A stretch of 64,000 nucleotides of DNA from Brachyspira hyodysenteriae ATCC 27164 (GTDB lineage: Bacteria; Spirochaetota; Brachyspiria; Brachyspirales; Brachyspiraceae), in NCBI RefSeq assembly GCF_001676785.2, contig NZ_CP015910.2:2728001-2792000 (forward strand). Reading direction: 5' to 3'. Positions 54,139 to 62,648 of this stretch are shown one piece after another (the stretch's first letter is position 1; each line of letters opens with the position of its first letter). The notes beneath the pieces are model-generated. The model was not told where the DNA came from. It ran no database searches and saw only the letters and a list, made by a program, of their open reading frames with translations. The translations under genes and the position numbers were made by a program.

Positions 54139-55176
54139 ATGAACGATAACGTAAAAGAATTAAAAAGCCTCAAAAGAGTAACACAAAAAGAAATAGCCAA
54201 AAGACTTGGAATAAGCAGAACAACTGTAGCAAGAGCAATAAACGGAAGCGAATTTATTAAAGAAGAAACGAAATCTAAAATATTAGAATTAGCATCTGAA
54301 TTAAATTATGAAAAAAACTATATAGGAAGCTCTTTAGCAAATCAAAAAGAAAAGGTAGTGTATTGCCTTATAGCTGATTCTTTTAATGAATTTTATACAA
54401 AAGAAATAATACGAGGACTTAATACCGTTCAAAAAGAATATTCTGTATATAACTATAATCTAAAAATCATTCCTACAGAAATACATTCTCCTGATAAACA
54501 GGTAGAAACTTTAAAAAATATCTTAAAAGAAGATAATATAGATGGATTAATAATAACTCCGTTAAACAGAGATATAATACACAATATACTAAAACCTTAT
54601 TTTGGTAAAATTAATATAATTTCTATAGGAACAAGATTGTCTGAAAATATACCGCATGTAGGTCCTAATCATATAAAACAAGGCTCCATAGTAGCAGGAA
54701 TAGTTTCTAATCTTTTAAGAGATAATGAAAAACTTCTTATTATAGATAATGGAGATGATAATATTTCTTCAGGAATGTATTTAGAAGGTTTCTTGCAAAG
54801 AATAAAAGACACTAATATAGATACTATAGGCCCTATTTACTGCGGAAATATAGAAGACAGCATACATACTATAAAAAAAATATGCCATAAAGAAGATATT
54901 AAAGGAATTTATATTAATAGATATGCTCAGGAAATTTACGATATGATAGATAAAAACATATTAAAAGGCAAGAAAATAGTTACTCATGGTATGGCAGAAA
55001 GCATAAAAAACTTAATAAAATCAGGCATAATATCATTTACTGTTATGGAAGGCGTATTTATGGAAGGTTATAATGCCGGAAAAATAATGTTTGAAATGAT
55101 ATACAAAAAAAATGTGAGTGTTAATTGGGAGGTATCAGATTCTAAAATAATATTTTTAGAGAATTTACAAAATTAA
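54139..55176 (+). CDS. LacI-family transcriptional regulator
   Basis: 345 residues. The helix-turn-helix at about 14-33 reads VTQKEIAKRLGISRTTVARAINGSEFI, followed by the hinge region and a periplasmic-binding-like sugar domain. The N-terminal extension before the HTH is longer than usual by about 10 residues. Regulated genes are not evident: neither LemA nor rplS is a typical target, and no palindromic operator was spotted nearby. Confidence 0.92.
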   Translation: MNDNVKELKSLKRVTQKEIAKRLGISRTTVARAINGSEFIKEETKSKILELASELNYEKNYIGSSLANQKEKVVYCLIADSFNEFYTKEIIRGLNTVQKEYSVYNYNLKIIPTEIHSPDKQVETLKNILKEDNIDGLIITPLNRDIIHNILKPYFGKINIISIGTRLSENIPHVGPNHIKQGSIVAGIVSNLLRDNEKLLIIDNGDDNISSGMYLEGFLQRIKDTNIDTIGPIYCGNIEDSIHTIKKICHKEDIKGIYINRYAQEIYDMIDKNILKGKKIVTHGMAESIKNLIKSGIISFTVMEGVFMEGYNAGKIMFEMIYKKNVSVNWEVSDSKIIFLENLQN

Positions 55177-55205
55177 TATTATTGAAATTTATTTTGGAAT
55201 TTTAC

Positions 55206-55234
55206 TTGATAAAATTAACATATTATGATAGAAT
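55206..55234 (+). promoter_or_regulatory. Promoter for rplS
   Basis: TTGATA (55206-55211), 17-bp spacer, TAGAAT (55229-55234). Confidence 0.6.
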
Positions 55235-55333
55235 ATTGCAACTATATTCTATAATGTTATATTTGTTTATTTTAGATTCTTACGGAAATTAAATAACATT
55301 AATATAAATAAAATTAATTAGGAGATATTACAA

Positions 55334-55771
55334 ATGGATCAACAGATAAGATTAGTAGAAGCAAAATATAAAAAAGAAGCCATATTACCTTTTGAAATAG
55401 GTGATACAGTAAAAGTTTGGGTAAAAATTATCGAAGGCGATAGAGAAAGATTACAGGCCTATGAAGGTACTGTTATTTCTATTCGCGGAAAAGGAATTAA
55501 TAAAAGTTTCATTGTTAGAAAAATATCTTACGGTGTAGGTGTTGAAAGAATATTCTTATTGAATTCTCCTAGAATAGATCATGTTGATATCATAAGAAAA
55601 GCTAAAGTAAGAAGAGCTAAACTTTACTATCTTAGAAATAAAGTTGGTAAAAAAGCTCGCTTAGTAGAAAGATTAGGCGTAAAAATACCAAAACATTCAG
55701 ATTTAATTAAAAATACTACTGAAGAAAATGCTTCAGCAGCAGAAGAAAATAATTCTTCTTCAGCAGAATAA
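55334..55771 (+). CDS. rplS: 50S ribosomal protein L19
   Basis: 145 residues. [56 protein letters not shown] and the [21 protein letters not shown] tail are L19. About 25 extra residues at the C-terminus are acidic and Ser/Ala/Asn-rich, longer than most L19 proteins. TTAGGAG lies upstream. It is not beside trmD/rimM, unlike in many bacteria. Confidence 0.96.
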   Translation: MDQQIRLVEAKYKKEAILPFEIGDTVKVWVKIIEGDRERLQAYEGTVISIRGKGINKSFIVRKISYGVGVERIFLLNSPRIDHVDIIRKAKVRRAKLYYLRNKVGKKARLVERLGVKIPKHSDLIKNTTEENASAAEENNSSSAE

Positions 55772-55808
55772 TATTTTTGAAATTTTGTTATTTTAAGGAG
55801 AATTTTTT

Positions 55809-56636
55809 ATGGGATATAAAATTGTTGCCAGAGAACAATGGTCAGAAAAAGTTTTTATGATGAAAGTAGTAGCTCCTGATATTGCTAAACATCGTAAAGC
55901 CGGCAATTTTATCATATTCAGATTAGATGAGAAAGGTGAAAGAGTACCTCTAACTATAGCTGATGCTGATCCAGAAGCTGGTACTATTACTATAGTTACT
56001 CAAAGTATAGGATATTCAACTACTAAGCTTATGGGACTTAAAGTAGGAGATGAAATAATGGACATTATAGGACCATTAGGTCAGCCTACTCATATAGAAA
56101 AAAAAGATGGAATAGTTTTAGGTGTAGGCGGTGGCGTAGGTATTGCTCCTTTACATCCTATAGTAGAAGCTCATCATAAAGCTGGAAATAAAGTTATATC
56201 TATATTGGGTGCTAGAGATAAATCACTTATCATTATGGAAGATATGATGAAAAAAATATCTGATGAAGTTCTTATCTGTACTGATAATGGAAGTTACGGA
56301 GAAAAAGGTCTCGTAACTGATATGATTACTAGAATATATGAAAGAGGCGAAAAAATTTCTGAAGTTATAGCTATAGGTCCTGCTATTATGATGAAATTTG
56401 TTGCTTTACTTACAAAAAAATATAATCTTCCTACAGTTGTTAGCTTAAACCCTATTATGATAGATGGTACAGGTATGTGCGGATGCTGCAGAGTAAAAGT
56501 AGGAGATCAAACTAAATTCGCTTGTGTTGAAGGCCCTGAATTTGACGGACATTTAATTGACTTCGATCTTCTTATGAAAAGACAGGCTATGTACAAAAAA
56601 GAAGAACATGAATGTAATTTGAAATTAGCTAACTAA
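55809..56636 (+). CDS. NfnA-like FAD/NAD-binding, [2Fe-2S] oxidoreductase subunit
   Basis: 275 residues, the small-subunit family of ferredoxin-dependent NADH:NADP+ oxidoreductase (NfnA/SudB) and the PyrK relatives. An FAD domain (VPLTIADADPEAGTITIVTQSIGYST), an NAD domain with GVGGGVGIAPLHPIVEAHHKAGN, and the C-terminal cluster motif GMCGCCRVKVG…FACVEGPEFDGH follow in order. The partner glutamate-synthase-like subunit, normally the next gene, is missing here; a terminator follows. AAGGAG precedes the start. Confidence 0.9.
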   Translation: MGYKIVAREQWSEKVFMMKVVAPDIAKHRKAGNFIIFRLDEKGERVPLTIADADPEAGTITIVTQSIGYSTTKLMGLKVGDEIMDIIGPLGQPTHIEKKDGIVLGVGGGVGIAPLHPIVEAHHKAGNKVISILGARDKSLIIMEDMMKKISDEVLICTDNGSYGEKGLVTDMITRIYERGEKISEVIAIGPAIMMKFVALLTKKYNLPTVVSLNPIMIDGTGMCGCCRVKVGDQTKFACVEGPEFDGHLIDFDLLMKRQAMYKKEEHECNLKLAN

Positions 56637-56648
56637 TATTTTGATTAT

Positions 56649-56687
56649 AAAAAAGTTACAGTCTAATATAGATTGTAACTTTTTTTG
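56649..56687 (+). terminator. Terminator after the NfnA-like gene
   Basis: AAAAGTTACAGTCTA / TAGATTGTAACTTTT stem with one G·U pair, 3-nt loop and T run. Confidence 0.9.
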
Positions 56688-56708
56688 TTTCTATATAAAC
56701 ATAAAATA

Positions 56709-57122
56709 ATGAAATTACATATTGATGCTAGTATAAAAAACATAAATCTACAAAAATTTGAATGGGAAAATACGTACTTTCAAATAACATTAAATATAAA
56801 AAATAATTATCCCATAAAAATAAAATTAAATGATATAAAATTCAATCTTATTAATTCTCTAAATGAAAAATTCCTCTATGGAGAATGTGATTATTTATCA
56901 ATAAAGTCAAAAGAAAATAAAGATATTACTTTTGATCTAATTTTAAACAATAAAGAATTTGCAAATCTGATAAATAACTTTATCAATTTTAAAAAATCTA
57001 TATTTAAAATACATATAATAAATGGTAAAGCAAATTTATTTTCCGTAATTCCATTTAATTTAAAAAATTATGAGCATAATATTGATATACTTAATATTAT
57101 AAATTATTTATACAGATCCTAA
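56709..57122 (+). CDS. LEA type 2-like protein (no signal peptide)
   Basis: 137 residues from ATG 56709; a TTG frame upstream starts inside the terminator. LHIDASIKNINLQKFEWENTYFQITLNIKNNYPIKIKLNDIKFNLIN is the β-sandwich pattern of the LEA14/WHy domain, as in the two lipoproteins that follow. Here no lipobox is present, so it may stay in the cytoplasm. The start has no clear ribosome binding site. Confidence 0.68.
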   Translation: MKLHIDASIKNINLQKFEWENTYFQITLNIKNNYPIKIKLNDIKFNLINSLNEKFLYGECDYLSIKSKENKDITFDLILNNKEFANLINNFINFKKSIFKIHIINGKANLFSVIPFNLKNYEHNIDILNIINYLYRS

Positions 57123-57192
57123 AATTATTATATATTACTATTTTTAGTTATATTTGTTATATTAAATAGATTAAAATAAAAAGGTATGATTT

Positions 57193-57684
57193 ATGATTAA
57201 GAAAATAACTGTTATAATTTCTATATTGTCAATGCTATTTGTATTGTCTTCATGCGAAACACTTCAATCATCAGCAAGAGAAATAACAAGAAGCTACATA
57301 GAAGAACATAAACCTGATATAAAAGCAAAAAGTGCTAAAATATCAAGTGTAACATTACAAGATATCACCCTAACTACTCTTTTTGAAATAAAGAATAATT
57401 TAGATTTTGAAGTTCCTATAGATAAAGTTAAAATAGACCTTATTAATACTTCAGGAAAAACTTTTGCAACAGCTACTTCTGTAGAAACATTAAAAATACC
57501 TGCAAATCAGGCAAGAGATATTAATTTAGATTTCAAAGCAAAATATTTAGATGTATTTACAACAGCTTTCGATGCTATAAAATCAAAATCTTTTAAATGT
57601 GATGCTAAAATAACTTTAACATTCACTGTATATGGAATGAAATTTGAATTCCCTTATACTAAAGAATTGACATTTACAGAATAA
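57193..57684 (+). CDS. LEA type 2 family lipoprotein, copy 1
   Basis: 163 residues. Signal peptide with lipobox LSSC (Cys21). Then SVTLQDITLTTLFEIKNNLDFEVPIDKVKIDLINTSGKTFA, the conserved WHy/LEA14 β-sandwich. It probably covers an envelope surface; its function is not known. Confidence 0.83.
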   Translation: MIKKITVIISILSMLFVLSSCETLQSSAREITRSYIEEHKPDIKAKSAKISSVTLQDITLTTLFEIKNNLDFEVPIDKVKIDLINTSGKTFATATSVETLKIPANQARDINLDFKAKYLDVFTTAFDAIKSKSFKCDAKITLTFTVYGMKFEFPYTKELTFTE

Positions 57685-57729
57685 ATAAAAATTACTGTAA
57701 TACTTTTATAGTTAAAGTAATAGAATATT

Positions 57730-58218
57730 ATGAAATTAATTAAAATATCTGCTTTTTTAATGCTTATAATTATATCATGCTCTAGGGTAAAATCTGAGGC
57801 AGATAAAATTACAAGGGAATATATAGAGAAATATAAACCTGATATAACAGTAAAATCTGCCTCTATAAATAATATTACTTTAACAGATATTACATTAAAT
57901 ACATTGCTTGAAATAAAAAATAATTTACCATTTGAGCTTCCAATAGAAAAACTTGAAATAAATCTAATTAATTCTTCAGGAGATATATTTGCTAATTCAA
58001 TATCATCTGAAGAATCAAATATTATAAAAATACCCGCAAATGATTCAAGAGAAATGAATATGAAATCTAAAGCAAAATATATAGATTTATTTCAAACAGC
58101 TCTAGATGCCATAAAAATGGAAGCTTTTAAATGTAATGCTGATATAATTTTAACTTTTAATGTTTATGGTATGAATTTTAATTTTAAATACAATGTAGAA
58201 ATAAACTTTATGAAATAG
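57730..58218 (+). CDS. LEA type 2 family lipoprotein, copy 2
   Basis: 162 residues, lipobox IISC (Cys17), a close paralogue of the gene 45 bp upstream (ITREYIEKYKPDITVKSASINNITLTDITLNTLLEIKNNLPFELPIEKLEINLIN). Its stop codon directly abuts the stop codon of the convergent mcsB-like gene. Confidence 0.83.
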   Translation: MKLIKISAFLMLIIISCSRVKSEADKITREYIEKYKPDITVKSASINNITLTDITLNTLLEIKNNLPFELPIEKLEINLINSSGDIFANSISSEESNIIKIPANDSREMNMKSKAKYIDLFQTALDAIKMEAFKCNADIILTFNVYGMNFNFKYNVEINFMK

Positions 58219-59226
58219 CTATTTTTTTAATATGTCTCTTATAACATTAGCCCTTATTTCTTCAATATTTCTATAATAATTGCTTTTTTCGTACATCTGT
58301 TTTAAATGAGCATTTTTACCTACAAATCCCATATAATATATAGTATCTAAATTTATATTATCAATTATATCATAATAAAGTCCTAATCTAAGCCATAAAC
58401 TATAATTGATAAGTTCTCTATATTTTAAAGTTCTTGCAGATAATAATATAGCATTGCTTCTGTAAATTCTATCTTCAGCCTTAACCCTATCAAGTTTTTT
58501 TATTCTATTTCTTATTTTCTTTTCTTTTTCAGATATTTCTTTAACCTTTTCTATAATAGTATCAAGTATAAATTTCTCAGTAACACCTATCATAATATTA
58601 TTACTTAATACAAGTAATCCGTTTTGTAAATTAACTTCCAATCCCTTTTTATTGCATTCTCCAATAATATAATCTATATTATCAGGGGTTTTCCAAGTAA
58701 GACAAGGCACCGCAATACAAACTTCAGCTCTCATAGCAGTACCAATTATATTTGGAGAGCTGGTAAGAAATCCGAACTTTTTATCATAAGCAAAATCTAC
58801 TTTCTGATCTAAAGCACTTTCTATTTCATATGCCTTATTAAAACAATTCTCTAATTCTAATCCTCTAGCTATAACCTGTATCTCTAAATGCTCATTTGAA
58901 TTGATTAATAAAGATATATCCTCATCTTCATCTGTAAATAATGATGCATGAACTATATTCTTATTGCTTGGTATAGTAAGATTTTCTATAAGCATTCTAA
59001 TATTAATTGAAGGCAAATCAATAAGTTTTTGATATGATAAATTGAGATTTAATTCTTCTATGCTGGATTTTAAAATATTTTCTGTATTTTTAAAATCTTC
59101 TTTATCCATATTGTGAAAGAATCTAATATCATCTAAATTCCTATAAATTGAAATTTTAGAATATAATACTATATTATCATCTTCACCTTTTTTGTATATC
59201 CAATTTGCTGTATTATTAACGGACAT
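58219..59226 (-). CDS. mcsB: McsB-like protein arginine kinase homologue, catalytic residues lost
   Basis: 335 residues, aligned to B. subtilis McsB from memory. Recognisable blocks: IVLYSKISIYRNLDDIRF (SSRIRLARN in McsB), ISLLINSNEHLEIQ (VMLNEEDHIRIQ), FGFLTSSPNIIGTAMRAEV (YLTSCPTNVGTGLRASV) and EDRIYRSNAILLSAR. Key residues are changed. The catalytic Cys is Ser157, NEEDH reads NSNEH (109-113), the first phosphate-site Arg is Lys24, and the RGxxGEGS loop appears missing near 198-208. The frame is intact and the gene overlaps mcsA by 11 bp. Probably a non-catalytic scaffold or sensor. Confidence 0.85.
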   Translation of the reverse strand: MSVNNTANWIYKKGEDDNIVLYSKISIYRNLDDIRFFHNMDKEDFKNTENILKSSIEELNLNLSYQKLIDLPSINIRMLIENLTIPSNKNIVHASLFTDEDEDISLLINSNEHLEIQVIARGLELENCFNKAYEIESALDQKVDFAYDKKFGFLTSSPNIIGTAMRAEVCIAVPCLTWKTPDNIDYIIGECNKKGLEVNLQNGLLVLSNNIMIGVTEKFILDTIIEKVKEISEKEKKIRNRIKKLDRVKAEDRIYRSNAILLSARTLKYRELINYSLWLRLGLYYDIIDNINLDTIYYMGFVGKNAHLKQMYEKSNYYRNIEEIRANVIRDILKK

Positions 59227-59764
59227 CTTTTTTTTCGCTCTTAGTTTTTTTAGATATTAAATCTTTTTTCAAATGTTCTAATTTATCTCTTATCAAAGCA
59301 GCTTCTTCATATTTTTCTATTTTTATAAGCAGCTCTATTTCTTCTCTATATTTATTAATTTTAGATTCTATATCTTTATTAGTTAAATTCTTACTTGATA
59401 TTTTTCCTATATGCCTATTTTCTCTATGAATTTTTTTTATATGCTTATTGAGTTCAGATTTAAAATACTCATAGCATTTAGGACAAGATACTACATTTGT
59501 TTTTAGGAAATCATCTAAAGAATATCCGCAAACTTTGCATATTTTATTAGAATGAGGAGTTTTTTTCTTTTTCTTTTTTGATGGTAATGATTTATAATTA
59601 GGAAATATAGTATCAATATTATTAAACTCTAATTCCAAACATTTTTCTATAATATTGCCGTTTACTTCACATTCTTTGCATATATTAATTTGTCTACGCT
59701 CATTACCTATTATTTCTTGAATATATAATACAGCTTTTTCTTTGCCACAGATATTGCACTTCAA
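59216..59764 (-). CDS. mcsA: McsA-like zinc-finger protein with UVR motif
   Basis: 182 residues. Four CxxC pairs form two zinc fingers: CNICGKEK…CKEC in the first 35 residues and CKVCGYSLDDFLKTNVVSCPKC near 80-105. The UVR motif follows, EIELLIKIEKYEEAALIRDKLEHLK (about 143-170). In Firmicutes McsA activates McsB and delivers CtsR to ClpC. Here neither ctsR nor clpC is adjacent. Confidence 0.88.
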   Translation of the reverse strand: MKCNICGKEKAVLYIQEIIGNERRQINICKECEVNGNIIEKCLELEFNNIDTIFPNYKSLPSKKKKKKTPHSNKICKVCGYSLDDFLKTNVVSCPKCYEYFKSELNKHIKKIHRENRHIGKISSKNLTNKDIESKINKYREEIELLIKIEKYEEAALIRDKLEHLKKDLISKKTKSEKKDVR

Positions 59765-59838
59765 AATGATTGCCCCTAATAACTTATTATTAAAATTTTA
59801 TCATTTAATAAAAAAAAAAGCAAATCATTAATATAATT

Positions 59839-60549
59839 TTATCTTAATTTTATAAAAATATCTAAATCTTCTCTATTTGTAATCTTGATATTATCAGAGG
59901 AACATTCAGATATTTTTACATTTCCGAAATATTTACTGTATATTTCAGCATCATCAGTAACTAAATCAGCATTTTTATCATTGATATACTTTTCAATAGC
60001 CGACATATAATTATCAAATTTAAAACCTTGAGGAGTAGCAGCCCTATAAAGATATGTTCTGTCTATTGTTTCTATTATATTATTATTTTCATCAACTTTT
60101 TTAACAGTATCAACTACTTTAGAAGCCAATATAGCAGCATCATATTTTAAAACTGTTTCATATAATAATGCAATCTCTTTTTTCTTTACTAAAGGTCTAA
60201 CACCATCATGAATAAATACATAATCTGTCTTAATATCTTCTTTATGCTCATTTAAAAAACTCATAGCATTATATACAGAATATACTCTTTCACTGCCGCC
60301 TTTTATATAATGAATATTCTTCTTTATTTTTTCTTTAATAAACTCTTCTTTTTCTATATATTTTTTTATATTCTTTATCTCTTCTTCTGCACTAACCAAA
60401 ACAACATTATTAAAATTAAATTTAAGCATATTTATAAGAGTATGAATAAATATAGGCTTATTATCAACCTTTATAAACTGCTTTTTTACCTTGCCTGCAA
60501 ATCTTCTTGAACTTCCTGCTATTAATATTACTAAAGTTGTATTATTCAT
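59839..60549 (-). CDS. ispD: 2-C-methyl-D-erythritol 4-phosphate cytidylyltransferase
   Basis: 236 residues. ILIAGSSRRFAGKVKKQF is the nucleotide-binding motif (GxSxRF…KKQ), FIHDGVRPLV holds the metal-binding Asp, and RAATPQGF and VTDDAEIYSKYFGNVKI are typical of IspD. It makes CDP-methylerythritol in the MEP isoprenoid pathway. It starts 14 bp after the MATE gene, so the two are likely co-transcribed. Confidence 0.93.
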   Translation of the reverse strand: MNNTTLVILIAGSSRRFAGKVKKQFIKVDNKPIFIHTLINMLKFNFNNVVLVSAEEEIKNIKKYIEKEEFIKEKIKKNIHYIKGGSERVYSVYNAMSFLNEHKEDIKTDYVFIHDGVRPLVKKKEIALLYETVLKYDAAILASKVVDTVKKVDENNNIIETIDRTYLYRAATPQGFKFDNYMSAIEKYINDKNADLVTDDAEIYSKYFGNVKISECSSDNIKITNREDLDIFIKLR

Positions 60550-60563
60550 AAATATTTATTCTC

Positions 60564-62411
60564 TCAATTATTTTTATCATTATTATTTTTATTTCTTAAA
60601 TTCATTCTTTCTTCTCTGCGTTTTTGGCTTTCTATTTTTTTCTCTTCTCTTAATCTATGTCTTGCCTCTCTTCTAGATTGAACTTCCTGCTTCATCTGTA
60701 ATTTTTTAGCCTCTTTTTCTTTTTTCCTATTTTCATTATACTCTTTACGTTCTTGATTTTTCTTCTCTCTCAATTCTTTCATCTCTTCAAGCTGCATTCT
60801 CCATTCTGCTCTTTCTAATTTTCTCCTCTCTTCTTTTTGTCTTTCTCTCTCTTCCCTCTTTTGCATTTTTTCTATCTTTTCAAGTTCCTTTTCTCTAAAT
60901 AAAACAAGCTTAACAGGATCTTTTATTTTACTTAATTTATCTCTCATTTTCTGAACATAATCTTTTCTCTTTCCTATATTTTTAGGAAATAATTTAGCCC
61001 CCAAAGAGTCTACAAACAATCTAGTCCTTAAAACAAGACTGTTCTGTGTTTTCAAATTAATAACAGATACCCAAGGCACTCTTAATATTATAACAAATGC
61101 TATGATTCCAGCCATAGTATTTGAAAATAAATTACCCCAGAATACTGACCAATATGATAAATACTTGCTTGTTAAAAGAATAAATATAAATCTCAAAAAC
61201 CATATCCTAAGCAAGCTTATTATAAGAGGTATCCTAGTTCTTCCAAGACCAATTAAAGCCCCCTGAGAAACCATAGCAACACCAAAACCTAATACACCAA
61301 AAGCAAATATAGGAAGTGATTTATTAGCTACATATAAGTCCTCAGCCTCCCTGGTAAATAATATAGTAAGATGAGGAGTAAGAGGTATAATAATAGCTAT
61401 AAGAACAACAGCCGTAATAACGGACATTATAATTCCTGTATAACAAGACTTTCTGGCTTTATCATTATACTTAGCACCTATATTCATACTAACCATTGTA
61501 GTAACAGCAGATCCGAAAGCAGCAGTAAAATTGAAACATATATTAACTATATTATTGGATATACCTTGACCATTTAATACTGAAGCTCCATATTTTTCAA
61601 CTTCTGTATTGATAAGGAAAAATCCCAAATTGGTTAAAAATGTATTAAGCATAGAAGGAACACCTATAATCATAAGTTCTTTCAATACAGTAGAATCAAA
61701 TTTAAACTCTTTTAAAGATAATTGATCATCTCCTTTCTTTATAAATAAATCATAATACATCCAAACTGTTACTATAGAATAAGTTGAAAATGAAGCTAGT
61801 ACACTTCCTACTACACCTAAATGAAGTAAATAAACATATATAAAATTAAATAATACTTTTAAAAGCAGTAATATTATACTTCTTATAAGAGTAGCTTCCG
61901 GTTTACCATTAGCATTTTTTATACCATTATATAAAGCAGCTAAAAATGTCATAGGCATAACAAAGCTGTATAAGGATAAATATGTAAATACATTCTCTTT
62001 AATATTAGGAAGAAGATTCATTGATACTAATATGCTCACAACATATAGTGTAGGCCCCATAGCAATTCCAAACATTACACCTATAACAACTATTTGTGTG
62101 GATATTCTTTTGGCATTTTTAAAGTCACCTAGTCCATTATACTGACCAACTATTGCCATAGCAGCAACACCCAAACCTTGAGATAATGCTGTCATCATAT
62201 TTATTATAGGTTCTGCAAAATGTACGCTGCTTGCTATAACAGTACCTGCAACATTATTAAGAAAAAGGCCGTCCATTAATGGTATCATAGACTGAACTAT
62301 ACTCATTATAAGAGTAGGAATAGATAACATTATTAATGTATTAGTAATAGGACCATGAAGTATTAAATCACGTCTTGCTTCTGTAGATTGACTTTTAAAA
62401 AAACTAATCAT
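60564..62411 (-). CDS. MATE-family efflux transporter with long charged C-terminal coiled coil
   Basis: 615 residues. Twelve membrane helices within about the first 450 residues (GPITNTLIMLSIPTLIMSIVQSM at the start, GLGVAAMAIVGQYNGLGD, QGALIGLGRTRIPLI). About 125 residues, almost all Lys/Glu/Arg, follow from about 490 to the end (EKMQKREERERQKEERRK…). MATE proteins are usually about 450 residues, so the tail is an addition, probably a cytoplasmic coiled coil. Antiport of drugs or metabolites with Na+ or H+; substrate unknown. Confidence 0.9.
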   Translation of the reverse strand: MISFFKSQSTEARRDLILHGPITNTLIMLSIPTLIMSIVQSMIPLMDGLFLNNVAGTVIASSVHFAEPIINMMTALSQGLGVAAMAIVGQYNGLGDFKNAKRISTQIVVIGVMFGIAMGPTLYVVSILVSMNLLPNIKENVFTYLSLYSFVMPMTFLAALYNGIKNANGKPEATLIRSIILLLLKVLFNFIYVYLLHLGVVGSVLASFSTYSIVTVWMYYDLFIKKGDDQLSLKEFKFDSTVLKELMIIGVPSMLNTFLTNLGFFLINTEVEKYGASVLNGQGISNNIVNICFNFTAAFGSAVTTMVSMNIGAKYNDKARKSCYTGIIMSVITAVVLIAIIIPLTPHLTILFTREAEDLYVANKSLPIFAFGVLGFGVAMVSQGALIGLGRTRIPLIISLLRIWFLRFIFILLTSKYLSYWSVFWGNLFSNTMAGIIAFVIILRVPWVSVINLKTQNSLVLRTRLFVDSLGAKLFPKNIGKRKDYVQKMRDKLSKIKDPVKLVLFREKELEKIEKMQKREERERQKEERRKLERAEWRMQLEEMKELREKKNQERKEYNENRKKEKEAKKLQMKQEVQSRREARHRLREEKKIESQKRREERMNLRNKNNNDKNN

Positions 62412-62617
62412 ACTTATCCTTTCAAATTTCTCATATAAATAATATAACCGATTATTATATATTATATTTTATATTAAATAAAAAATTTTGCATAAATAAA
62501 ACAAAAAAATTAATGTTTTTTGCTTATTATACAAGCAGATAATTATATCAATAATAATAATTTTTTAAATATATTTTTATCATTTTATATAAAGTGTGAA
62601 AAACTCAGAATATTTTT

Positions 62618-62641
62618 AAGGGAGCCTATTAAAGCTCCCTT
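62618..62641. terminator. Stem-loop after the PBP gene
   Basis: AAGGGAGC / GCTCCCTT stem. The T-rich side faces the plus strand, so as a minus-strand terminator for the PBP gene it is imperfect. Confidence 0.5.
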
Positions 62642-62648
62642 CTTTATT

